Origin: Roseiflexus sp. RS-1
GTDB lineage: Bacteria; Chloroflexota; Chloroflexia; Chloroflexales; Roseiflexaceae
Direction: 5' to 3'
DNA length: 64,000 nucleotides
NCBI RefSeq assembly: GCF_000016665.1
Contig: NC_009523.1
Coordinates: 1,488,001 to 1,552,000, forward strand
Part shown: positions 23,956-32,205 of the stretch, in pieces
Layout of the letters: the number at the start of each line of letters is the position of its first letter
Position numbering within the stretch: the first letter of the stretch is position 1
Notes under the pieces: generated by a model
Seen by the model: only the letters and a program-made list of their open reading frames with translations
Told to the model about the DNA's origin: nothing
Database searches by the model: none
Made by a program: the position numbers and the translations under genes

Positions 23956-25935
23956 TCATTCGTCTGCAATTGCCGCCCATTCATCGTACCGCACATTCAG
24001 GGTTTCTTGCAACTCGACCATTTCGATGCCGAGGGCGGTCACACGCGAAACATCGCCAGCGATACTTGCAGTCTGCAATGCTTCTTCGAGATGACGAAGT
24101 TTTGCTTCGAGGCTGGCGATTTCCTCTTCCAGCGCTGCCAGACGGCGCTGGCGACGACGTTCGTTCCGTTCCTGCTCGCGCGTGGTCGCGCGCGTGTCGG
24201 TGGATTCAGGGTGCGACTCAGACGCCGAAGCACGGGGGCGAACCGGTTGTGAAACGCTGGTTGGCGCTGCGGCGTCGTGTGCAGCACGATACCCGGAGTA
24301 TGTACCGTCGAAAACCTCAATGGCGCCATCGTGCGCCATCCAGATCGTATCGGCGATGGCATCGACGAAGTAGCGGTCGTGCGACACAAAGAGCACCGTG
24401 CCATCATACTCGTTCAGCACCGTTTCGAGCGCCTCGCGTGCGTCGATGTCGAGATGGTTGGTCGGTTCGTCGAGCACCAGCAGGTTTCCTCCCAGCACCA
24501 TTAACTGCGCGAGTGCGACTCTGCCACGTTCTCCGCCGGAGAGGTCGGCGATGCGTTTGTACACGTCGTCGCCGCTGAAGAGAAAGCGCCCCAGCAATGT
24601 ACGCGCTTCGGCTTCTTTCATTTCTGGTCGAATGCGGCGGATCTCGTCGAGCACGGTCTGATCCATGCGCAGCCCTTCGTGCGCCTGTGCGTAGTAGGTG
24701 AGTCGGACGTTGTTTCCCGGTCGCACGCGCCCGCTCAGCGGCGGAAGTTCGCCAACGATCGTGCGCAGCAACGTCGTCTTCCCGCACCCATTCGGTCCCA
24801 TAAGCGCCACGCGCTGCCCGCGCCAGATTTCGAGGTCGGGAATGCGCAGCAACTCCACGTGACCGGCGTCGTTCTGACCGTTGTGCGGGTGCGCATATCC
24901 CACGGTCAACCCTTCGATCTTCAGCACCAGATCGGCGCCGCGCGTCGTGGCGTTGAGTTTGAAGGCAATCTTCTTCTGCTGATCCGGGCGGGCGATCAAC
25001 CCTTCGGTGCGCCCTGAACTTCCCTGCCAGCCTTCCTTCAACCGCTCCAGGCGCCGTTCGCGCCCGCGTGCCTGCCTGCTGAGCTGACTGTTCTTGAAGC
25101 GCCGAATGAAGTCTTCGGTGCGGGCGATCTCCTCCTGCTGCGCGCGGTACTGCTTCAGTTGCAGTTCGAGACGGGCGGCTTTCAGTTCCAGGTACCGCTG
25201 GTACGGCGCAGGATAGTCGCCGTCGAGACGGTTGAACGCCAGATCGAGGGTGCGGGTTGTCACCCGGTCGAGGAAGTAGCGGTCGTGCGAAACAACGATC
25301 AGCGTGCCGTCCCAATCGCGCAGAAAGCGTTCAAGCCATTCGAGCGCCGCCAGGTCGAGGTGGTTGGTCGGCTCATCGAGCAGGAGAACATCGGGGTCGG
25401 ACAGGAGCGCAGCGGCGAGCGCGGCGCGGGTTTTCTGCCCGCCGCTGAAACGTGCAACCGGTTCGTGGCGTTGCGCTGCGGTAAACCCTAATCCGCTCAG
25501 GATCATGTCGATCCGCCGGTCGATATGGTAGCCGCCAGCGTGCTCGAAGCGGTGCAACACCTCGCCGTAGCGCGCCATCAACCGGTCGTGATCGGGATGA
25601 TGGACATCTGTGAGCGCAGTTTCGAGCGCAGTGATCTCATTGCGCAGCGCATTGAGATAATCAAGCGAGGCGTGCATTTCTTCGAGCAGGGTGCGTTGTG
25701 TGGCGAAGCGCGCTTCCTGCGCCAGATACGCCAGCCGTGTGCCGCGCGCCAGGTGGACGCTCCCGCCGGTTGCCGATTCCTGACCGGCAATGATGCGCAG
25801 CAGGGTGCTTTTGCCCGCGCCGTTGACGCCGACAATCGCCGCTTTGTCGCCGCGCGCGATCTGAAAACTGACGTCGCGGAAGACCAGTTCGGCGCCGTAG
25901 TATTTGGTCAAACCGCTGACGGTGATGATCGACAT
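23956..25935 (-). CDS. ABC-F family ATPase (Uup/YdiF-like)
   Basis: The 659-residue protein has two ATPase domains and no membrane segment. Domain 1: GVNGAGKST, FSGGQKTRAALA, LLLDEPTNHLDL. Domain 2: GPNGCGKTT, LSGGERGRVALA, LLVLDEPTNHLD. The interdomain linker is a charged helix pair (LELKAARLELQLKQYRAQQEE), and the C-terminus is a coiled coil (ATTREQERNERRRQ... EEEIASLEAKLRHLEEAL) like that of Uup. ABC-F proteins act on ribosomes or, for Uup, in DNA transactions. It starts at ATG 25935 and faces the divergent sigma factor gene. Confidence 0.92.
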   Translation of the reverse strand: MSIITVSGLTKYYGAELVFRDVSFQIARGDKAAIVGVNGAGKSTLLRIIAGQESATGGSVHLARGTRLAYLAQEARFATQRTLLEEMHASLDYLNALRNEITALETALTDVHHPDHDRLMARYGEVLHRFEHAGGYHIDRRIDMILSGLGFTAAQRHEPVARFSGGQKTRAALAAALLSDPDVLLLDEPTNHLDLAALEWLERFLRDWDGTLIVVSHDRYFLDRVTTRTLDLAFNRLDGDYPAPYQRYLELKAARLELQLKQYRAQQEEIARTEDFIRRFKNSQLSRQARGRERRLERLKEGWQGSSGRTEGLIARPDQQKKIAFKLNATTRGADLVLKIEGLTVGYAHPHNGQNDAGHVELLRIPDLEIWRGQRVALMGPNGCGKTTLLRTIVGELPPLSGRVRPGNNVRLTYYAQAHEGLRMDQTVLDEIRRIRPEMKEAEARTLLGRFLFSGDDVYKRIADLSGGERGRVALAQLMVLGGNLLVLDEPTNHLDIDAREALETVLNEYDGTVLFVSHDRYFVDAIADTIWMAHDGAIEVFDGTYSGYRAAHDAAAPTSVSQPVRPRASASESHPESTDTRATTREQERNERRRQRRLAALEEEIASLEAKLRHLEEALQTASIAGDVSRVTALGIEMVELQETLNVRYDEWAAIADE

Positions 25936-26079
25936 GTCATGTTTTCCTGCCTGCTGCGCGATGTGCGCCAGCGCTTACGGGGGTGTTCCTGTCACAAAAA
26001 CCGCTCCGGCGGTGTTTCAGGTATGATTATAACAAACTGCAACGTCAGGAACATGGCGGTAAGGGCAGGCGACCGGCAT

Positions 26080-26661
26080 ATGGCGGAGCACGAAAGCGAC
26101 CAGACGCTCCTCGAACGGCTCAGGCGGGGTGATGAGTCGGCGTTCGACAATCTGTTCGTGCGCCATTATGCGGTGGTCTACCGGGTTGTGTACGGTCTGA
26201 CGGGAACGCGGGAAGCAGCAGAGGACGCAGCGCAGGAGACCTTTCTCGCTCTCTACCGGCGTCCGCCTGCTCCTGATCAACCGCTGCGACCGTGGCTCTG
26301 CCGTGTGGCGCTGAATACTGCGCGCAATGCGCTGCGCGCCGAACGTCGTGATACGTTGCGCGTCGAACGAGCGGCGCTGGATGTCGTTGCCGCCGGTGAA
26401 CCATCGGAGGCAGTCGAGCGCGCCGAAGAGCGTGATCGGGTGCGCGCTGCGCTTGCGACCCTGCCGCAACGCCAGGCGCGTCTGCTCCTTTTGCGTCACG
26501 CGGGGTTGTCGTATGCCGAAGTTGCTGCCGCGCTCGATCTTGCGCCCGGTTCGGTCGGAACGTTACTTGCCCGCGCCGAGCGCGCATTTGCTGAGGCGTA
26601 TGCGCGCTGTATCTCGACTGGTGCGGCAGATCGGTCTGTTGGAAAGCAGGTGCAGTCATGA
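26080..26661 (+). CDS. ECF-type RNA polymerase sigma factor
   Basis: About 193 residues from ATG 26080, with a possible alternative start at ATG 26053. Region 2 is FDNLFVRHYAVVYRVVYGLTGTREAAEDAAQETFLALYRRP, region 4 is LATLPQRQARLLLLRHAGLSYAEVAAALDLAPGSVGTLLARAERAF. Its stop overlaps the start of a membrane anti-sigma gene (ATGA at 26658-26661), so they form a sigma/anti-sigma unit. A TATGATTATAAC stretch around 26020 could be its -10 region. The inducing signal is unknown. Confidence 0.92.
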   Translation: MAEHESDQTLLERLRRGDESAFDNLFVRHYAVVYRVVYGLTGTREAAEDAAQETFLALYRRPPAPDQPLRPWLCRVALNTARNALRAERRDTLRVERAALDVVAAGEPSEAVERAEERDRVRAALATLPQRQARLLLLRHAGLSYAEVAAALDLAPGSVGTLLARAERAFAEAYARCISTGAADRSVGKQVQS

Positions 26662-27803
26662 CCGGATGCTACGATGACGGCGCATTGCGCGCCGGATTGG
26701 ATGGCGAACTCCCGGCGGAGGCGTTGCGCGCGCAGCAGGCGCACCTTGCCGTCTGCGCCGCATGTCGCGCGCGTCGAGCGGAACTGCACGCACTGGCGGA
26801 TCAGACGACATTGCTGTTGCACTCATTGCCGCCAGATGTCCCCGCAGCACTGGCTGCGGTGCGCCAGCAGATCGACCGGGAGCGACCGGCGTCTGCTGGC
26901 GGTCGTTCATTGTACCGTCAATCATCACAAAGGAGTATTTCCATGACCTCGACACGAGTATGGCGTCCCTGGATGGGATGGGCGGCTGCGCTGGCAGTCG
27001 TCGTTGCGCTGCTGGCATTGCCGCCGGTGCGCGCTGCTGCCGATCAACTGCTGAACATTTTCCGCGTCCAGAATGTGGTGTTCGTTCCCGTCTCACGTGA
27101 ACGGATGGAGCAGTTGCAGCAACTCAACTTCGACGGCGAAACCCTGTTCGTTACGCCGCCGCAGCAGACCAGCGGATCGCGTGAGATGCGCAGGGTGGCG
27201 TCGCTCGACGAAGCGGCGGCGCTCGTCGGGTTCACGCCAGCTCAGCCCGGTCTGTCGCGTCCAATCACGCAGACCGAGTTTGCCGTCTCCGACCGCGCAA
27301 CCTTCGAGTTTCAGGTGAACGTCGAATCGGCGCGTGAACTGCTCCGTCTTGCCGGTGTGAATGATGTTGTGCTGCCAGACGCGCTCGGCGCCGCGCCGAT
27401 CGTGGCTGCGATGTCGCCCGCAGTGACTGCCCGGTATGCCGGCGACGGGTATGAGGTGATGCTGGTGCAGGGGGTCAGTCCGCAGGTCACGCTTCCCGAC
27501 GGCGTGGAGATGCAGCAGTTGGGGTACGCCGCTCTGCGGATGCTCGGCATGGATGCGCGCCAGGCGGCGACACTGGCAGCACAGATCGACTGGCGCACCA
27601 CGCTGGTCTTTCCCTTCCCGGCGGATATTAACTCGCTGCGGCAGGTGTCGGTCGGCGGGGCGCCGGGATTGCTGGTGAGCGGTGAGTACGACGGAGAGCG
27701 GTACCAGAGCCTCTACTGGCAGCGCGGCGAGCGGTTCTACGTTCTGTCGGGACGTGGTTTGTCCACCGACGCATTCCTGGCAGCGGCGGAGTCGGTGCGG
27801 TAG
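26658..27803 (+). CDS. Membrane-bound anti-sigma factor with zinc-finger N-terminus
   Basis: The 381-residue protein begins with a ZAS-like domain (residues 1-60) containing HLAVCAACRARR, the H-x3-C-x2-C pattern of anti-sigma factors. One membrane helix follows near residues 105-125 (WMGWAAALAVVVALLALPP). The rest, about 250 residues, should be outside the membrane and has no motif I recognise. It should hold the sigma factor inactive until an envelope signal arrives. Start codon overlap with the sigma gene implies coupled translation. It is followed by a long GC-rich repeat tract. Confidence 0.85.
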   Translation: MTGCYDDGALRAGLDGELPAEALRAQQAHLAVCAACRARRAELHALADQTTLLLHSLPPDVPAALAAVRQQIDRERPASAGGRSLYRQSSQRSISMTSTRVWRPWMGWAAALAVVVALLALPPVRAAADQLLNIFRVQNVVFVPVSRERMEQLQQLNFDGETLFVTPPQQTSGSREMRRVASLDEAAALVGFTPAQPGLSRPITQTEFAVSDRATFEFQVNVESARELLRLAGVNDVVLPDALGAAPIVAAMSPAVTARYAGDGYEVMLVQGVSPQVTLPDGVEMQQLGYAALRMLGMDARQAATLAAQIDWRTTLVFPFPADINSLRQVSVGGAPGLLVSGEYDGERYQSLYWQRGERFYVLSGRGLSTDAFLAAAESVR

Positions 27804-27835
27804 GGTTCAGGCACTCTCCTGACTGTCGGAATTGC

Positions 27836-28378
27836 GCGCCTGATACGGTGATGCGGGCGGGACGCGCGCGCACCCAGGCGAGACACGCGCGCACCCAGGC
27901 GAGACGCCCGCGCACCCAGGCGAGACGCCCGCGCACCCAGGACGCGCGCCTGATACGGTGATGCGGGCGGGACGCGCGCGCACCCAGGCGGGACGCGCGC
28001 GCACCCAGGCGGGACGCGCGCCTGATACGGTGATGCGGGCGGGACGCGCGCGCACCCAGGCGGGACGCGCGCGCACCCATGGCGCGCCTGATACGGTGAT
28101 GCGGGCGGGACGCCCGCGCACCCATGGCGCGCCTGATGCGGTGATGCGGGCGAGACGCGCGCACCCAGGCGAGACGCCCGCGCACCCAGGACGCGCGCCT
28201 GATGCGGTGATGCGGGCGAGACGCGCGCGCACCCAGGACGCGCCTGATACGGTGATGCAGGCGAGACGCGCGCGCACCCAGGCGAGACGCGCGCGCACCC
28301 AGGACGCGCGCCTGATGCGGTGATGCGGGCGGGACGCTCGCGCACCCAGGCGGGACGCCCGCGCACCCAGGACGCGTG
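27836..28378. repeat. GC-rich interspersed tandem repeat tract, about 540 bp
   Basis: Two short units alternate irregularly: GGCGAGACGCGCGCGCACCCA (with C/G variants) and CGCCTGATACGGTGATGCGGG. They fill the gap between the anti-sigma gene and the ABC ATPase gene. Five frames or more stay open through it because the units are GC-rich, creating long false ORFs on the minus strand with ARASRPHHRIRR-like sequence. There are no unique spacers of constant length, so this is not a CRISPR array. Confidence 0.9.
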
Positions 28379-28416
28379 CTCTGGTTGCACATGAAGGGAT
28401 CATCACGTTCTGTCCT

Positions 28417-29349
28417 ATGCCTGACTATGTGATCGAAACAAGCGGTCTGCGCAAGGTGTACGGCGCAAAAGTCGCCGTTGCCGACCTGACGCTTCAGGTG
28501 CCGCGCGGCGAGGTGTTTGCCTTCCTGGGACCGAACGGCGCCGGCAAGAGCACGGCGGTCAAGATGCTGCTGGGGTTGGTGAAGCCAACGAGCGGCACGG
28601 CGCAGGTACTGGGCGCCGCTCCCGCCGACCCGCGTGCGATGGCGCGGATCGGCTTTCTGCCGGAGCACTTCCGGTTTCACGAATGGTTACAGGCTGCTGA
28701 GTTTCTCGACCTGCACGCACGCCTGAGCGGGATGTCGGCTGACGCGCGGCGGCGGCGCATTCCCGATGTGCTGGCGCTCGTCGGCTTGTCTGAGCATGCG
28801 CGGCGTCCGCTCGCCGATTTCTCCAAAGGCATGCTTCAGCGCATCGGTCTGGCACAGGCGCTGATTCACGATCCGGAACTGGTGTTTCTCGATGAGCCGA
28901 CCTCGGCGCTCGACCCGTTCGGGCGAATGCTGGTGCGCGGCATTATCCGCGATCTGCGCGCGCGCGGCACGACAGTCTTCCTCAACTCCCATCTGCTCGG
29001 CGAGGTCGAAATGACCTGTGACCGGGCGGCATTCATCCGCGCGGGGCGGGTGCTCCGCACCCTGAACCTGCACGAATCGGCAGCAGGTAGAGTGCGAGTT
29101 GCGTTGCGTGTGGCAGGAGCATCGAACGGGCTGATCGAGTCACTGAGTGTGTTCTGCGCTGATGGACAGGCGCCACATGAGACATCTCCCGGCATAATCG
29201 AACTGGAAGTCGCCAGTGAGGATGTGTTGCCGCAGATTGCGGAGCGAATCATTGCCAGCGGTGCGCGCCTCTATGCCCTGACCCCCCAGCGTGTCTCCCT
29301 CGAACAACTCTTCCTCGACATCGTTGGTCGCGATGACAGCGGTCAATGA
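28417..29349 (+). CDS. ABC transporter ATP-binding protein, no permease nearby
   Basis: The 310-residue ATPase has Walker A GPNGAGKST, signature-region DFSKGMLQRIGLAQALI (FSKGM replacing LSGGQ, common in the ABC-2 export class), Walker B LVFLDEPTSALD and the switch His in NSHLL. The extra 80 C-terminal residues are typical of ABC-2/NatA-type ATPases. A permease gene normally follows, but here a dehydrogenase follows after repeats, so the membrane partner is elsewhere or has been lost. Transport substrate unknown. Confidence 0.88.
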   Translation: MPDYVIETSGLRKVYGAKVAVADLTLQVPRGEVFAFLGPNGAGKSTAVKMLLGLVKPTSGTAQVLGAAPADPRAMARIGFLPEHFRFHEWLQAAEFLDLHARLSGMSADARRRRIPDVLALVGLSEHARRPLADFSKGMLQRIGLAQALIHDPELVFLDEPTSALDPFGRMLVRGIIRDLRARGTTVFLNSHLLGEVEMTCDRAAFIRAGRVLRTLNLHESAAGRVRVALRVAGASNGLIESLSVFCADGQAPHETSPGIIELEVASEDVLPQIAERIIASGARLYALTPQRVSLEQLFLDIVGRDDSGQ

Positions 29350-29433
29350 GACTGGCGCCTGGCGCGCAGGTTGAGGCGCTCTCTTCTCCCGAACGACGGC
29401 GAAGGTGATCAGCGTGCTATTCCGCATTCATGG

Positions 29434-29655
29434 CATCCATGACTTCACTGCAAACGCGCACCGCTAAGACGCCGGGGGCGCGGAGATTTCCATCGATGAC
29501 TTCACTGCAAACACGCACCGCCGAGACGCCGGGGGCGCGGAGAACCCTGAAAACGACCCATGTATGGATGCCTGGCGCAGCATGCGGGTGCGTGACTCGC
29601 TATGGAATCCGCCTCTGCGAACGCTGCGCCGCTGCGGTGAAATACCCTTTTTGCA
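29434..29655. repeat. 57-bp tandem repeat and trailing segment (dispersed family H)
   Basis: A 57-bp unit (CATCCATGACTTCACTGCAA... GCCGGGGGCGCGGAGA) is at 29434-29490 and 29491-29547. The following stretch to 29655 ends GAACGCTGCGCCGCTGCGGTGAAATACCC. A diverged single copy of the whole arrangement is at about 63355-63512. The gap 29350-29710 contains no gene I can support. Confidence 0.8.
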
Positions 29656-29710
29656 GCAGACTCATACATGGTATGATATGCACGGGTTACCGTATCATCA
29701 CGAGGGCAGC

Positions 29711-30619
29711 ATGGAGCGTCTTGGGTTCATCGGGCTGGGGCGCATGGGGCAGGTCATGGCGGGGCGGTTGCTGGCGGCAGGCTTCCCGCTGACGGTTCAC
29801 AATCGGACGCGCGCGCGCGCAGAGGCGCTGCTCGCAGGCGGCGCAGCCTGGGCGGAGACGCCGGCTGAGGTGACAGCGCGCAGCGATCTGGTTTTCACTA
29901 TCCTCACCGACGATCACGCCGTTGAGACGGTCTACTGTGGTCGTGATGGATTGCTTTCCACCGATGCCTCCGGTCGTCTGTTCATCGAAATGAGCACCAT
30001 TCGCACATCAACAATCCTGTCGCTTGCCGGGATGGTCGATCAACGCGGCGCGCGTCTGCTCGACGCACCCGTTTCGGGAACGGTCGCTCCCGCACGCGAG
30101 GGGCAACTGCTGGTGCTGGTCGGCGGCAGAACGTCGGATCTCGAGCGCGCCCGACCGGCGCTTGGCGTGCTTGGGCGACGCATTATCCATCTGGGCGGGC
30201 AGGGCGCCGGTACGACGATGAAACTGGTGCTCAATATGACGATGGCATGCTTCTGGGGTGCGCTTGCCGAGTCGCTCGCAGTGGGGCAACAGTTTGGTCT
30301 GAATATCGAAACGATGCTCGATGTCTATCTGGACTCGGCGGTTGCGCCGCCAGCGTTGCGCAGCAAAACTCCGGCGCTTCTCGGTGAGACGAGCGAAGTT
30401 GCCTTTGATGTGACGGGTGTACGCAAGGATCTGCTGGCAATGGTTGCGACCGCGCAGGATGCAGGGGTGCCTGCACCGGTTGCATCGGCGGCGCTGGCGC
30501 ACTTCGCTGCCGCGACCGCTGCCGGATACGGTGAACGCGATCTTGCGGCAGTCGTCGAGTATCTGGCGGAAGTTGCGCGGCGCACGGCGCGCACCGCATT
30601 TACGCTGGGCGAGCCATGA
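29711..30619 (+). CDS. NAD(P)-dependent beta-hydroxyacid dehydrogenase
   Basis: The 302-residue protein from ATG 29711 has the Rossmann start LGFIGLGRMGQVMAGRLLAAGF, the substrate-site DAPVSGTVAPAREGQL, and GQGAGTTMKLVLNM with the catalytic Lys. These are the marks of the 3-hydroxyisobutyrate dehydrogenase/glyoxylate-succinic semialdehyde reductase family. The exact substrate cannot be told. It overlaps the next gene at ATGA (30616-30619), so translation is coupled with a GNAT acetyltransferase. Confidence 0.87.
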   Translation: MERLGFIGLGRMGQVMAGRLLAAGFPLTVHNRTRARAEALLAGGAAWAETPAEVTARSDLVFTILTDDHAVETVYCGRDGLLSTDASGRLFIEMSTIRTSTILSLAGMVDQRGARLLDAPVSGTVAPAREGQLLVLVGGRTSDLERARPALGVLGRRIIHLGGQGAGTTMKLVLNMTMACFWGALAESLAVGQQFGLNIETMLDVYLDSAVAPPALRSKTPALLGETSEVAFDVTGVRKDLLAMVATAQDAGVPAPVASAALAHFAAATAAGYGERDLAAVVEYLAEVARRTARTAFTLGEP

Positions 30620-31530
30620 TTATCACGATACGCCCATTTACCGGCGCTGCGGATATCGAGCGCATGATCGACCTGGCATATGCCTTCCCGGACCAGTGCC
30701 TGCGCGCGGTTGATCTGCCGTACCGCCTGGCGTCGTGGACGCTCGATAATCCGCGGAACGCCAGTCTGTGGGAGGACGAAGCGGGGCGTCTGCTCGGTTT
30801 CGCCGTGATCCAGCTTCCCTGGCACTCGCTCGATACGTGTGCCCATCCAGCGGCATACGAAGCGGGGATCGAAGAGTTGATGCTGGTGTGGGCAACGGAA
30901 CGCGCACAGGAGATTGCAGACCAGACGCGCCGCGACCTGACCGTGTATGTGGATGTATTCGAGGAAGACCTGGATCGCAGGGCGAAACTTGCAGCACACG
31001 GGTTCGCCCCCGACTGCCCGGCAATGATCCGGATGTCCCGGTCGCTGGACAGGGTGCTTCCCATGCCGTTTCTACCGGAGGGATTTACCCTGCGCCCCAT
31101 CGATGGCATGCGCGAACTTCATGAATATGTTGCGCTGCATCGGGCAGCGTTCGGCGCCGCCGATATGACCGTCGAGTGGCGCAAACGTACATTGTGCATG
31201 CCACAGTATATTCCCGAACTCGATGTCGTGGCCGTGGCGCCGGATGGCCGTCTTGCCGCGTTCTGCATCTGCTGGCTGGGTCCGCGGATCGGCGAGGGAT
31301 ACATCGAACCGCTCGGCGTACACCCCGATTTCGCCGGGTTGGGTCTCGGTCGCGCAGTGTTGCTGGAAGGGTTGTGGCGTCTTCAGGCGCATGGCGCGAT
31401 GACTGCCTTGATCGACCGCTATGAAGGGGACGAAGGCGCCCGTGTGTTGTATGAGTCGCTCGGATTCCGTACCCATATGCGAACTGTGACCTATATGCGC
31501 TGTTTTCGCGGCGCGCGGAGCATGGTGTGA
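30616..31530 (+). CDS. Tandem GNAT acetyltransferase
   Basis: The 304-residue protein appears to hold two GNAT domains. The N-terminal one (residues 1-150) is degenerate. The C-terminal one (about 155-300) has the acetyl-CoA site IEPLGVHPDFAGLGLGRAVLLEGLWRL and the closing GARVLYESLGFRTH. The arrangement is like mycothiol synthase-type proteins, but no evidence points to that substrate. Coupled to the dehydrogenase upstream by a start-stop overlap, and followed six bases later by another GNAT gene. Confidence 0.8.
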   Translation: MIITIRPFTGAADIERMIDLAYAFPDQCLRAVDLPYRLASWTLDNPRNASLWEDEAGRLLGFAVIQLPWHSLDTCAHPAAYEAGIEELMLVWATERAQEIADQTRRDLTVYVDVFEEDLDRRAKLAAHGFAPDCPAMIRMSRSLDRVLPMPFLPEGFTLRPIDGMRELHEYVALHRAAFGAADMTVEWRKRTLCMPQYIPELDVVAVAPDGRLAAFCICWLGPRIGEGYIEPLGVHPDFAGLGLGRAVLLEGLWRLQAHGAMTALIDRYEGDEGARVLYESLGFRTHMRTVTYMRCFRGARSMV

Positions 31531-31536
31531 GCCTGT

Positions 31537-32043
31537 ATGAACGACTCTCTCGTGTTGACCGGTGAATATATCGAGTTGCGTCCGCTTCCCGAACGTGACC
31601 TGCCGAATCTGCTGAAGGTCTACCAGGGGACGCCGCTCTATTTCGACGGGTTGGGTGACCGGGCGGATCGCCTGACGCTCGATGATGTGCGGGATCAGTG
31701 GGTGCGGGCGCAGCAATCGCCGGACCGGATGTTGTTCGGTGTGTATCATCCGGTGACCGGTCTGTTGATCGGTGCGGTGGATGTGCAGATCGGCGCACCA
31801 CGATCGGACGCGGCGGCGGTGTGGATCCTGATCTGGGGCGGATTTCAGCGTCAGGGATATGGTCAGGAGTGCATGGCGCTGATCGAGTCCTGGCTCATCC
31901 CGGCAAAGGCGAGTACCTTATGCGCAATTGCGGCAAATAATGAGGAGGGGATTTCCTTCCTCGAACTGCAAGGGTTCCGCCGCACCGACCTTCCAGCCGA
32001 TCCGCCCATCGGGCGCGGAACGGCGTTCTGGATGTGCTGGTAA
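31537..32043 (+). CDS. GNAT acetyltransferase (RimJ/RimL-like)
   Basis: The 168-residue protein shows ELRPLPERDLPNLLKVY, the acetyl-CoA region VWILIWGGFQRQGYGQECMALI and the C-terminal ISFLELQGFRR. It resembles the RimJ/RimL subgroup that acetylates protein N-termini or small amines. The last nine codons are part of a 33-bp segment duplicated beyond the following repeat array. Forms an operon with the two genes upstream. Confidence 0.8.
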   Translation: MNDSLVLTGEYIELRPLPERDLPNLLKVYQGTPLYFDGLGDRADRLTLDDVRDQWVRAQQSPDRMLFGVYHPVTGLLIGAVDVQIGAPRSDAAAVWILIWGGFQRQGYGQECMALIESWLIPAKASTLCAIAANNEEGISFLELQGFRRTDLPADPPIGRGTAFWMCW

Positions 32044-32175
32044 GGTCAGGCGGGCAATAGCCGATAGCTGATAGCCGATAGCTGATAGCCGATAGCCGAT
32101 AGCCGATAGCTGATAGCCGATAGCCGATAGCCGATACGCTGTGGAATGGCGTTCTGGATGGGCTGGTAAGGTCAG
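32017..32175. repeat. GATAGC microsatellite flanked by a 33-bp direct duplication
   Basis: Tandem ATAGCCG and ATAGCTG units run from about 32056 to 32138. On each side lies a 33-bp segment, at 32017-32049 and 32143-32175, with 31 of 33 bases identical; the left copy is the end of the GNAT gene. A related array is at 44261-44317. Confidence 0.88.
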
Positions 32176-32205
32176 CTGCGAACGGTCTGCTCCACCTTGC
32201 CTGCG

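Noticed and set aside
27836-28378. Possible CRISPR array
   Set aside because: Units are short, variable and interleaved without unique spacers of constant length, and no cas gene is present.
27628-28680. Several long minus-strand frames rich in ARASRPHHRIRR
   Set aside because: They are produced by the GC-rich tandem repeat and overlap real genes at both ends.
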